Below, piece after piece: positions 1-6,658 of a stretch of DNA of 64,000 nt; positions within the stretch are counted from its first letter, which is position 1, and the number at the start of each line of letters is the position of its first letter. The notes below the pieces were generated by a model that ran no database searches, was not told where the DNA came from, and saw only the letters and a program-made list of their open reading frames with translations. The stretch is taken from the NCBI RefSeq assembly GCF_009909205.1, contig NZ_JAAAPN010000003.1:1-64000 (forward strand), in the 5' to 3' direction. Both the position numbers and the translations under genes were made by a program. This stretch comes from Aquabacterium fontiphilum. GTDB lineage: Bacteria > Pseudomonadota > Gammaproteobacteria > Burkholderiales > Burkholderiaceae_C.

Positions 1-44
1 CGAGACATCACCTTGATCTCCACTACTTGCTCCTGGGTCAACAT
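1..44 (-). CDS. istA: IstA transposase, N-terminal fragment (runs off window)
   Basis: The first 14 codons, on the minus strand from the ATG at 44-42, read MLTQEQVVEIKVMS, which matches the typical start of IS21-family IstA proteins (an HTH region followed by an rve integrase core). Only the extreme N-terminus is inside the window, so completeness cannot be judged. Known family role: IstA is the DDE transposase acting with the AAA+ helper IstB. The gene is transcribed away from the integron. Confidence 0.65.
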   Translation of the reverse strand, partial: MLTQEQVVEIKVMS

Positions 45-126
45 CGGCGGCCAAAGCCGCCATCCTTACCCCAGGTGGGTCACTTTTACGCCGACGAAGT
101 GGGTCAGTATTACTGCGGCGGTGACA
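1..126 (-). mobile_element. IS21-family element, left part outside window
   Basis: Two direct copies of gtgggtca (75-82 and 99-106), each followed by similar sequence, resemble the multiple terminal repeats of IS21-family ends. On the minus strand the end starts TGTCACCGCC. The element interrupts the attC of cassette 29, whose R' core is missing here. Confidence 0.7.
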
Positions 127-173
127 ATTAAGCCGCGCCGCGAAGCGGCGTCGGCTTGAATGAACTGTTAGGC
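127..173 (-). other. attC of cassette 29, truncated
   Basis: The R'' core gttaggc lies at 167-173 and overlaps the stop codon of the cassette gene. A stem of gccgc/gcggc-type arms follows, but the R' core is missing because the IS21-like end abuts it. This is a short attC type, unlike the 118-bp majority. Confidence 0.75.
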
Positions 174-593
174 TGCAGCCTCCGCACGTGGGTCCGGCCT
201 TCCACTGACGGCAATCATTATCCACTCACGGCCCTGCCTGAGATACACCTCGGTCCACTTGCCGGTGACGTCAAAAGACGCTGCACCGTGCGGTTGAACG
301 GCGGCCCGGTATGAGTAGTGGACTATCCCTACCAGATGATCGTAGACCTGAATGCTGCGCGGAGAGAGGACGTAGCCTTTAAGCTCGGGGGCGTCATCAG
401 TTACTGAAGCGACGGCACCGTCCTTGTTATGTGGCAGTTCGGCGGACATGTCCCAACCGACATACTGAGGATGTATAGCCTGTGCGATGAGCGTGCGATC
501 TCGGCCGCGAGACTGTTCCCAGAGTTCGCAGACTCGATCCCAAAGCTCGCGCTGCTCCGGGGACAGTGTTTCGAGAGAGAGACTGGTTGGCAT
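168..593 (-). CDS. Cassette 29: SnoaL/NTF2-like protein
   Basis: This gene encodes 141 residues with no signal peptide or membrane segment. The pattern of an N-terminal helix (LWDRVCELWEQ), a central HPQYVGWD stretch and a C-terminal TGKWTEVYLRQGREW strand resembles the NTF2/SnoaL-like cone fold (DUF4440 type). Such proteins are ligand-binding or isomerase-like, but no catalytic role can be assigned here. The stop codon TAA lies inside the R'' core of its attC, which is common for cassette genes. Fold assignment is by pattern only; specific function is unknown. Confidence 0.7.
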   Translation of the reverse strand: MPTSLSLETLSPEQRELWDRVCELWEQSRGRDRTLIAQAIHPQYVGWDMSAELPHNKDGAVASVTDDAPELKGYVLSPRSIQVYDHLVGIVHYSYRAAVQPHGAASFDVTGKWTEVYLRQGREWIMIAVSGRPDPRAEAAA

Positions 594-612
594 GGTGGTG
601 CTCCTACGGTGC

Positions 613-730
613 GCCTAGCTACCAAGGTAACCGGCGCCAGAGCCCCGCAGGGGCGTAGGGCACCAACACAGGCCATGAAAACGGCGAAGCCATGGCCTGT
701 GTTGGCGTCCGCTTGACCTGACAATTAGGC
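613..730 (-). other. attC of cassette 28, degenerate core sites
   Basis: This is a 118-bp attC of the majority type, but both cores deviate: gcctagc at 613-619 instead of gcctaac, and attaggc at 724-730 instead of gttaggc. It is probably weakened or inactive for recombination. Confidence 0.85.
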
Positions 731-1139
731 TGAGGCGCGAAGGAGAGGGCGTGGAGCCCACGGCGACCGTTCCGCGGTTCGATGAACAACCCAGTTGCAC
801 AGACGCTCCCTTTGACGTTTTCAGAGAGTCTGCCAGATGGCTCGGCCCGGTGGAAGTGCGCCAATGGCGTTTGGCTGAACGACCGATGGCGATTGGCACT
901 TTGGCGCCCCTGGATGTTGCGCTGACTGCCGAAGGACAGGCAGCCCTCAAGGCCGATGGCATGTGGCACGTTGGGGCCGCGCGGTGGTGAGCAGGCTACC
1001 GGCGGACAGACGGCCAAAGTGAGCCGAAGAAGTAAGGCTGGCAGCGTGGCGCTTCGTCGGTTCGGTGCGCGTTTTTAAGGCTTCTGAAGCGCGGTGATAT
1101 GGATATCCAAAGGACTTCCAGAGCCTTTGTTTTCGGGGA
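731..1139. repeat. Cassette 28: copy 1 of a three-copy ORF-poor cassette
   Basis: About 410 bp closely similar to cassette 7 (18160-18568) and cassette 6 (18687-19095). No convincing cassette gene is seen on the minus strand: open frames there run through the attC and have skewed composition. A plus-strand frame of 79 codons (751-990) is conserved in all copies (MEPTAT start, SCTDAPFD, LAERPMA), but it is antisense to the array and may be chance. It is best described as a duplicated cassette of unknown content. Confidence 0.75.
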
Positions 1140-1209
1140 GCCTAACGTTGGAATTAAGCGGCAAGAAACCGCGCAGCGGTTTTTTGCCCGCTTGAATGAC
1201 TGGTTAGGG
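1140..1209 (-). other. attC of cassette 27 (short, 70 bp)
   Basis: The cores are gcctaac (1140-1146) and gttaggg (1203-1209). The variant R'' core pairs with ccctaac at 1655-1661 at the other end of cassette 27, confirming the cassette limits. The stem contains an aaccgc/gcggtt hairpin. It differs from the 118-bp type. Confidence 0.88.
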
Positions 1210-1626
1210 CTACCTTGTTATTAATGCGTTTGAGTTCACATGGTAGCCAGCTAGCTTGGCAGAACCATCTTTGAGTCTATAAACGAAGGTTTCGGTGGCC
1301 TCTCCATGCTGGTAATTTGATTTATAGGCGAGAGTAACTAAAGTGCCGGAGGTGTGATAATTAACATGCCACGTTTCTCTGGTTGTACTTTCCATGGTGC
1401 CAAGCTTGCGGTGAACTGCCTCCAGAAGTGCAACGAAATCTGCCTCTGAAGTAGCCTGCTTTAGATCATCTGCTGCAAAGGTATATACCCCCTTGAAATC
1501 GCCTGAGTTAAAGGAGGAGTGGAAATTTGGAACTTGGGATTCCGCTAGCTGGGTATCTGCTGACATGGAGCAGCCGGCAAGGACAAAGATGCCGAAAGCG
1601 AACATTACCAATCTTAGAAACTGCAT
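1210..1626 (-). CDS. Cassette 27: small lipoprotein, DUF4019-like
   Basis: 138 residues. A signal peptide with lipobox (FVLAGC, Cys at about residue 19) predicts an outer- or inner-membrane lipoprotein. The mature part carries the pattern F.SGDFKGVY...DLK..TSEADF..LLEAVHRKLG and ends in KLAGYHVNSNALI.R, which resembles DUF4019/DUF3887-type periplasmic proteins of unknown function. The stop codon is at the R'' core of its attC. Cassette limits are defined by matching GTTAGGG cores at 1203-1209 and 1655-1661. The next cassette boundary upstream is interrupted by an IS. Confidence 0.75.
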   Translation of the reverse strand: MQFLRLVMFAFGIFVLAGCSMSADTQLAESQVPNFHSSFNSGDFKGVYTFAADDLKQATSEADFVALLEAVHRKLGTMESTTRETWHVNYHTSGTLVTLAYKSNYQHGEATETFVYRLKDGSAKLAGYHVNSNALITR

Positions 1627-1769
1627 TACCTTCCCCTGGAATTTGACAAAAAAGCCCTAACGAATGAAAGGGACTTCCCGTCCCGAGCTAGCCGCGATTT
1701 GCGGCGAACGGCATCGAAGTGCCACGATGGGGTTGCGAATCTCATCCACTCACTCGGAAGGGGAAGTCC

Positions 1770-2693
1770 ATGGCCATTATTGCGATTGGGATCGATCTCG
1801 CCAAGAACGTGTTTGCGGTGCACGGGGTGGATGCAGCGGGCAAGGCGGTGCTGGTGCGGCCAGCGGTGCGGCGAGATGCGCTGCTGGAGCTGATCGCCAA
1901 ACTGCCGCAGTGCCTGATCGGCTTGGAGGCGTGCTCTGGAGCGCACCACTGGGCGCGGCAGTTTCAGCAGTTTGGGCACCAGGTGCGCATCATGGCGGCC
2001 AAGTTCGTGGCGCCATACCGGCTCAGCGGCAAGCGGGGCAAGAATGACGCGGCCGACGCGCAGGCGATCTGCGAAGCGGTGCAGCGCCCGCAGATGCGGT
2101 TCGTGCCGATCAAGGGCGAAGACGCGCAAGGCCGCTTGAGCATCCACCGCGTGCGCCAAGGGTTCATCGAACAGCGCACTGCCACGATCAACCGCATCCG
2201 GGGTTTGCTCAGCGAGTACGGCCATGTGCTGCCGCAGCGCGCCGAGGTGGTTCGGTGCGAAGCCGGCCAATGCCTCGAAGACCTGCCGGGCTGGGCCAAC
2301 ACCGCAATTGGCGATTTGCTCAGCGAGCTGCACCGGCTCGATGAACGCATTGCCGAGTACGACCGCCACGTCGAGACGATGGCCAAGGCGGACGACCGCT
2401 GCCGCAAGCTGATGGCGATACCCGGTGTGGGCGACAAGACGGCCACGGCCCTGATGGCCAGCATTGGCAGCGCGCACGACTTCAAGTGCGGCAAGCAGCT
2501 TGCGGCGTGGCTGGGCCTGGTGCCCAGCCAGTACAGCTCTGGAGGCAAACAAAGGCTGGGGCGAATCACCAAAGCCGGAGACGGCTACTTGCGCATGCTG
2601 CTGATCCTGGGCGCGCGAGCGGTGGTGGCCAAGAATGCGGGCATGGCCTGGGCGATGCTCAGCAAAGGCGAAGCGTTCAGGCCGTTGACCTGA
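1770..2693 (+). CDS. IS110/IS1111 family transposase, internally deleted
   Basis: 307 residues; family members are usually about 330-350. The N-terminal DEDD (RuvC-like) motifs are seen: GIDLAKN near residue 7, LEAC near residue 52, and DAADA near residue 93. The C-terminal Tnp20 part has PGVGDKTA and the SSGGK.RLG.ITK.GD serine motif. After GARAVVA (about 2611-2630) the sequence jumps directly to AKNAGMAWAML, whereas full-length relatives have about 25-35 residues between these blocks, so an in-frame deletion between short RAVVA-like repeats is likely. Start: ATG after a gaaggggaag purine-rich stretch. Known family role: RNA-guided recombination by DEDD transposases. Activity of this copy is doubtful. 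Confidence 0.85.
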   Translation: MAIIAIGIDLAKNVFAVHGVDAAGKAVLVRPAVRRDALLELIAKLPQCLIGLEACSGAHHWARQFQQFGHQVRIMAAKFVAPYRLSGKRGKNDAADAQAICEAVQRPQMRFVPIKGEDAQGRLSIHRVRQGFIEQRTATINRIRGLLSEYGHVLPQRAEVVRCEAGQCLEDLPGWANTAIGDLLSELHRLDERIAEYDRHVETMAKADDRCRKLMAIPGVGDKTATALMASIGSAHDFKCGKQLAAWLGLVPSQYSSGGKQRLGRITKAGDGYLRMLLILGARAVVAKNAGMAWAMLSKGEAFRPLT

Positions 2694-2739
2694 CGACTGC
2701 CTGAGAGTGCCCGTGTGACGATTCATGGCGTGATGCCGC

Positions 2740-2830
2740 GTTGATGAGAACCAAGGTTGGACCTGCGCGGGGAAGGCTCGGATAACCTGTGAAGGCGCCA
2801 TATGGCGACCTTGACTAACGAATGGAGCCC
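2740..2830 (+). ncRNA. Candidate seekRNA/bridge RNA segment of the IS1111 element
   Basis: In IS1111-group elements the non-coding region after the transposase encodes a guide RNA. Here 2815-2824 (ctaacgaatg) is identical to the left target-IS junction at 1657-1666 (ctaac from the attC core, gaatg from the IS end). Directly before it, accttg (2808-2813) is the reverse complement of caaggt in the right attC flank, and ccaaggtt (near 2750) matches the attC itself. A hairpin with cgccat/atggcg arms precedes the guide. RNA ends are not defined. Confidence 0.6.
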
Positions 2831-3031
2831 CCGCGTGCGTCTTTCATCAGGGTCCGCAGCACCTTGATGCTGCATTGAAGACCGGTTGTAGTGTTGCCGT
2901 CCTTATCCCTTGGTTGCTGTCCGCGCGTCTGATCCCTGGGTTGGTGTTTGATGGTTTGAAGGTCCCAGGTGAATCGCCTTCGGCGAATCACCCGGGGATG
3001 GTTTTGCTTGACAGATGGGGAAGCCCTTGTA

Positions 3032-3142
3032 GCCCAAGGTAAGCGGCGCCGGAGCACCGGAGGTGCGGAGGGCACCAACACAGGCCATGAGAATGCCGAA
3101 GGCATGGCCTGTGTTGGCGTCCGCTTGACCGACCAGTTAGGC
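3032..3142 (-). other. attC of cassette 26, split by the IS1111 element
   Basis: The stem and R'' core gttaggc (3136-3142) are intact. The R' core belonging to this site (ccctaac, 1655-1661) is displaced 1.37 kb away by the IS insertion, so the site should no longer recombine normally. Confidence 0.85.
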
Positions 3143-3148
3143 TATGCG

Positions 3149-4231
3149 TCATTGCCGCCTCAGCTTTCTAAGCCATGTGTCCCATGACTCGATCTTTATT
3201 GGCGGAGAGACGCCATGCTCGAAGTCGTGGCGCTTTCTGCTCTCTACAAGGTCGTTGCGAGTTCGCCCCCCCACAACCACCGTTCTTATGGTGATGTCTT
3301 TGTTGGGATCTACTCCGAGAGGGCATTGAGGGCCAAGGAAAGCACCATGAATCTTTTCGCCGGCCTCCGCGCGCGCCCGAATCTTGTGGGCTTGTTTTCG
3401 AAAGGAGTTCAAATCTCTATAGATGTCTCCAACTCTGCGTCTAATCTGGCCGGCGGCGCGATTCACCGATTGTGCGAACTCGCCGTAGGCATCATCGTTG
3501 ACGAGGAAAAAGTCGGCGCCTTTGATTTCTATGAGAACGATCTCCATCCGAGATGTACTCGTGAAAAGAGTGAAATCTACAAACCCTTCTGCCAAAGGGA
3601 ATTCAGAGAAGGCAATGTAATGCTCGTGAGGGCTGCTATATAACTCGCCAAAGAGTGATAGGTCCCTCTTAAGTAGCGACTGAAGCTCTCGTTCTGTTGC
3701 GCCGCGATCAACTAGTGCCTGAATATCCTTTTTTGAAACCATGCTTGCTTGAATGTCGGAGCGGCGGTTCACGACCTCAGGTGACTCGAGCCAAGGTGAT
3801 TTAGCGAATGGGTCAATTGCGGAACTCATCCTGTCTATTTCTTCCGCGAGCCGAGGCACAGAGAGTGTCTGAGCTTTTAGTTCAGCTAAGGTGCATTGAA
3901 GGATTTCCATTGCCTGTTCAAGAGACAGAGATCGCCAGCTAGGCGACCCGCTCTCTGTGAAGCTCACAAGATCGAATGTTGGCTCGCCGTAGTTGACTTC
4001 TTCATAGTGTTCGATCAGCGCTGTGCCTGGTAGAACAATGCCGCGATTGATTAAGGTGGAGTGGACCTGCTCGATTGCGTTGGTAATGGATTGGCCGGGG
4101 TGTATGTTACTCAAGTCCGTGACAAGTGCTACGACCGCGTTTGACGCCCCAAGAAACGTTCGCACTCGGCAAAGATTCTGCTGATGGCTACTCCATCCGG
4201 GAAACTGGACGATCTGATCAGAGAGCTTCAT
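3149..4231 (-). CDS. sduA: Cassette 26: Shedu-type anti-phage nuclease (DUF4263)
   Basis: 360 residues. The C-terminal half has the Shedu/DUF4263 signature: LLKRDLSLFGELY (about 187-198), then SEFPL..GFVDFTLF with Asp219, then IVLIEIKG with Glu235 and Lys237, and NRAAGQIRRR with Gln262. These form a PD-(D/E)XK nuclease site. The N-terminal 150 residues are a variable domain. Known family role: Shedu (SduA) is a single-gene anti-phage defence nuclease, usually oligomeric. Here it is a promoterless cassette gene between small membrane protein genes. Its attC is broken by an IS, which should lock this cassette in place. No phage specificity can be read from sequence. Confidence 0.88.
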   Translation of the reverse strand: MKLSDQIVQFPGWSSHQQNLCRVRTFLGASNAVVALVTDLSNIHPGQSITNAIEQVHSTLINRGIVLPGTALIEHYEEVNYGEPTFDLVSFTESGSPSWRSLSLEQAMEILQCTLAELKAQTLSVPRLAEEIDRMSSAIDPFAKSPWLESPEVVNRRSDIQASMVSKKDIQALVDRGATERELQSLLKRDLSLFGELYSSPHEHYIAFSEFPLAEGFVDFTLFTSTSRMEIVLIEIKGADFFLVNDDAYGEFAQSVNRAAGQIRRRVGDIYRDLNSFRKQAHKIRARAEAGEKIHGAFLGPQCPLGVDPNKDITIRTVVVGGRTRNDLVESRKRHDFEHGVSPPIKIESWDTWLRKLRRQ

Positions 4232-4238
4232 CTATGGT

Positions 4239-4356
4239 GCCAAACTACCAAGGTAAGCGGCTCCGGAGCCCGTGAGGGCGGAGGGTAAAACCAAGGGCCA
4301 TGAAAATGCCGAAGGCATGGCCCTTGGTTGCGTCCGCGTTGACCTGACAGTTAGGC
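4239..4356 (-). other. attC of cassette 25
   Basis: A 118-bp site with R'' gttaggc at 4350-4356. The R' side reads gccaaac (4239-4245), one base off the usual gcctaac. Confidence 0.85.
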
Positions 4357-4423
4357 TGGGGCGCGGAGTGGAAAGTTTTTGCCACAATTTAAGTATTGGC
4401 TGGCGCACAGTAAAATTGGCTCC

Positions 4424-4816
4424 TCAGTAAGGATTTGAGGAATACTGAGAGCCAATTGATATTGCTGTGCCAACAAGGAAATAAAGAATGCAGCCAATAC
4501 CTGTCATGAAAACATTGGCGGCAATCTCCTCTGCAGGTTGTGCTCGATCTGTTCCTGCGCGTTGGAGTTTTTTCTGTGCACTTTTGGAAAGGGCAATTGC
4601 TGGTGCAAATGCTGCAAGGCTGATGCCGGCGGCGCCGAGCAACCCCGCCCTCTCAGGCAAGAGGATGAGTGCCGCCATGCCTATGGGGTAAAGCAAAACA
4701 GCAATTGCAAGGCTGCGGGATGCTCCGAATTCCGAAAGAACTGAACGTTGTTGCCACAGCGTTAGGGCAGATTTAAGTGACACAGTCACGACTAAGAGGA
4801 GAAAAATGAAACCCAT
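4424..4816 (-). CDS. Cassette 25: small membrane protein, unknown function
   Basis: 130 residues starting MGFIFLLLVV; an in-frame upstream Met would place the start in the preceding attC and is less likely. Four hydrophobic segments are visible, roughly residues 3-17, 35-53, 58-72 and 102-125, so it is an inner-membrane protein with a short charged loop rich in Lys/Arg (KSAQKKLQRA) near the middle. I do not recognise the family. It has no conserved catalytic motif. The gene lies close to its attC and in the standard array orientation. Confidence 0.65.
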   Translation of the reverse strand: MGFIFLLLVVTVSLKSALTLWQQRSVLSEFGASRSLAIAVLLYPIGMAALILLPERAGLLGAAGISLAAFAPAIALSKSAQKKLQRAGTDRAQPAEEIAANVFMTGIGCILYFLVGTAISIGSQYSSNPY

Positions 4817-4857
4817 TTTTTTTCGCTGGTTGATTTTTATGCTTGCTGCGACAGGGA

Positions 4858-4975
4858 GCCTAACTACCAAGGTAACCGGCGCCGGAGCCCTTCAGGGCGG
4901 AGGGCACAACCAAGGGCCATGAGAATGCCGAAGGCATGGCCCTTGGTTGCGTCCGCGTTGACCTGACAGTTAGGC
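4858..4975 (-). other. attC of cassette 24
   Basis: A 118-bp majority-type site: R' gcctaac at 4858-4864, R'' gttaggc at 4969-4975, with a large hairpin of ccaagggccat/atggcccttgg arms. Confidence 0.95.
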
Positions 4976-4978
4976 TGG

Positions 4979-5052
4979 GGCGCGGAGTGGAATGTTTTGA
5001 TGGTACGTGAGCCTGCTTTTTTGAGTGTTGCATTTCACGTGGCAATCTGCGT
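4979..5052 (-). repeat. attC-flanking conserved element (cassette 24 copy)
   Basis: About 74 bp next to R'', starting ggcgcgga and ending caatctgcg, with the shared core gagtgttgcatttcacgtg. It is one of at least seven similar copies next to attC sites in this array. Confidence 0.7.
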
Positions 5053-5062
5053 AGTAAATAAT

Positions 5063-5695
5063 TCAGTTGAGCGTGTTCGGCTGCCCACCTTCCCATCCAG
5101 GTTCACAGGCTGGACTGAGCGTCTTTTCTCCCTGAATGATGTTCTTGGACAGAATTTTGATTGCTCGATGTATCGAATTTTCAAGTTCTTCTTGTGCGCC
5201 CCACATGAATATATTTGAGTCGTTGCCAAGGTAGTCATTTCCGTCAACGTTTACGCAGATAACGGCTGAAGCAGTCTTGTTTCGTGAGAACTGGTTCATA
5301 AGCTCGATCATCGGTAATGCGATTAGACCATGCATTGAGACTAGCGTTGATGTCATAACTGGATCTGCCTTGGTTGTATCTGGCAATGACAATCTAACAT
5401 CAAACGTCTTAATGACGATAGTTCTCGCATTTCTAGCGTGAAGAGCTGGAGCAAGTGTCTGGGGAAGGAATTTTACGATTCCTCCGTCAAAGGCTTCATC
5501 TCCAAGGTGTTGAATTACGCCTTGTGATGTTGAAAAAACTTTTGTGGTTTTCCAGTGGTTCGCGCGCATGTCATTTACATATCCGGTATATGGAATAAAT
5601 GCTGCCTGAGATTTGCTGGCGGACGGAGTGGAGCAACCCAAAAATAGAGTTGATGCGGCAAGGTAGCAGATAAGACAGAGGGATCTTAAAATCAT
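5063..5695 (-). CDS. Cassette 24: predicted lipoprotein, unknown function
   Basis: 210 residues with a signal peptide and lipobox (TLFLGC, Cys at residue 21), so probably a membrane-anchored periplasmic lipoprotein. The mature region contains FIPYTGYVNDM, DVRLSLPD and a C-terminal NDSNIFMWGAQEELENSIHRAI stretch. The overall look resembles uncharacterised lipoproteins that show a mixed alpha/beta fold, but I do not recognise the family with certainty. The gene ends a few bases from the conserved attC-flanking element. Codon use is AT-richer than the chromosomal backbone, as in most cassettes. Confidence 0.7.
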   Translation of the reverse strand: MILRSLCLICYLAASTLFLGCSTPSASKSQAAFIPYTGYVNDMRANHWKTTKVFSTSQGVIQHLGDEAFDGGIVKFLPQTLAPALHARNARTIVIKTFDVRLSLPDTTKADPVMTSTLVSMHGLIALPMIELMNQFSRNKTASAVICVNVDGNDYLGNDSNIFMWGAQEELENSIHRAIKILSKNIIQGEKTLSPACEPGWEGGQPNTLN

Positions 5696-5710
5696 TCTCT
5701 AGCTCCGAAG

Positions 5711-5780
5711 GCCTAACTACATAGTTAACAGGCCCCGACCTGCGCAGCAGGTTGGGGTCCTGTTGAACGCAAAGTTAGGC
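5711..5780 (-). other. attC of cassette 23 (short, 70 bp)
   Basis: The cores are gcctaac (5711-5717) and gttaggc (5774-5780), with inner ttaacagg/cctgttgaa arms and a loop hairpin cctgc/gcagg. It belongs to the minority short class, suggesting a different source. Confidence 0.92.
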
Positions 5781-5859
5781 GGGCGCGCGAAGGCACTGTG
5801 TTGCACGCGTTCTGAACCGGCGCTGTGGCGCGCAGTGGACGGAGGCTGGAAAAGATGAT

Positions 5860-6531
5860 TTACCAGAGATCGCATCTCGTGTGCATAAGATTGGCCGAAA
5901 GATAAGCTGCGCGATGCATAGCTGCTTTTCGATCTGGAGCATCCTTGATCAAGGATGGTTCGTACCCATGATGTAGTCCAGCCATCCGATAAAGCTCTGG
6001 ACTGATTTCGTCCGCGTATTCTTGATTGCACTTCTCGCAGAGAGTAACCATGTTCCGGCTGCTTGTCTCACCGCCTGCGGAGAAGGGCCAAACATGTTGA
6101 AGAGTAAGTGCATCATTCGCATTGCACACAAGACATGCCCCCCCGTCCCGGTCATGTATTTCTCTCTTTGCCTTGCCTCTGTAACTTCGTTTAAGGACGC
6201 CTTTAGACGCAATTTCGATATCCGTGTATGAACGCAAGCTAGAAGTGATGCACTTATGCTGCTTGAGCCACTGAGGCATATGTGCTCTAGCAAAACGCGG
6301 CTCCACGATTGACCAGCCGTGAAGGTATAGCCACCTCCTGTAATCGCCCTCGGATTCAATAAAAACGGCCTTCTGTCCCAACTCTTCAAGCGCACGGAGA
6401 AAGCGATCTGCGTCCACTTGAGATGGTTCTCTGATCTCAAACCGATCATCTTCTGAAATGTTGCCTAGTGTGAAGGTGCTGAAGTAGGCATAGCCCCCAC
6501 ACACTTGCTTTAGGTCGAAAACATATGCCAT
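5860..6531 (-). CDS. Cassette 23: HNH endonuclease family protein
   Basis: 223 residues. The C-terminal half carries an HNH motif: CLVC (Cys133, Cys136), a LQHVWPFSAGG segment with His146, SRNMVTLCEKC with Asn160, Cys165 and Cys168. Two CxxC pairs would bind a structural zinc, and the His/Asn residues form the metal-dependent nuclease site. The N-terminal 120 residues are not recognised and may recognise DNA or a partner. Known family roles range from restriction and homing to phage defence. The gene is 80 bp from its attC and is not in an operon. A defence role is inference from context with other nuclease cassettes. Confidence 0.8.
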   Translation of the reverse strand: MAYVFDLKQVCGGYAYFSTFTLGNISEDDRFEIREPSQVDADRFLRALEELGQKAVFIESEGDYRRWLYLHGWSIVEPRFARAHMPQWLKQHKCITSSLRSYTDIEIASKGVLKRSYRGKAKREIHDRDGGACLVCNANDALTLQHVWPFSAGGETSSRNMVTLCEKCNQEYADEISPELYRMAGLHHGYEPSLIKDAPDRKAAMHRAAYLSANLMHTRCDLW

Positions 6532-6541
6532 AGATAAAGAG

Positions 6542-6658
6542 GCCTAACGCCCAGGTTAACCGGCGCCGGAGCGCGAAGCGCGTAGGGCACCAACACTGGC
6601 CATGAAAATGGCGAAGCCATGGCCAGTGTTGGCGTCCGCGTTGAACCGACAGTTAGAC
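6542..6658 (-). other. attC of cassette 22
   Basis: 117 bp, R' gcctaac at 6542-6548 and R'' gttagac at 6652-6658. The variant R'' matches gtctaac at 7918-7924, the other end of cassette 22, confirming cassette limits. Confidence 0.92.

Larger units (their letters stand above)
1662..3031 (+). mobile_element. IS1111-type (IS110 family) element inserted in an attC
   Basis: The left junction follows the R' core ccctaac (1655-1661) and the right junction precedes gcccaaggtaag (from 3032), which is the sequence that directly follows the core in other attC sites here. Subterminal inverted repeats are seen: aaagggacttcccg at 1667-1680 against the reverse complement of ggggaagcccttg at 3017-3029. The length of about 1370 bp, subterminal repeats, a single DEDD transposase and a long non-coding segment after it fit the IS1111 group, members of which are known to target attC. 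Boundaries may be off by a few bases. Confidence 0.85.

Noticed and set aside
2700..3105. Minus-strand frames in the IS non-coding region
   Set aside because: They show no conserved protein pattern and lie over the candidate guide RNA and the attC; considered non-coding.
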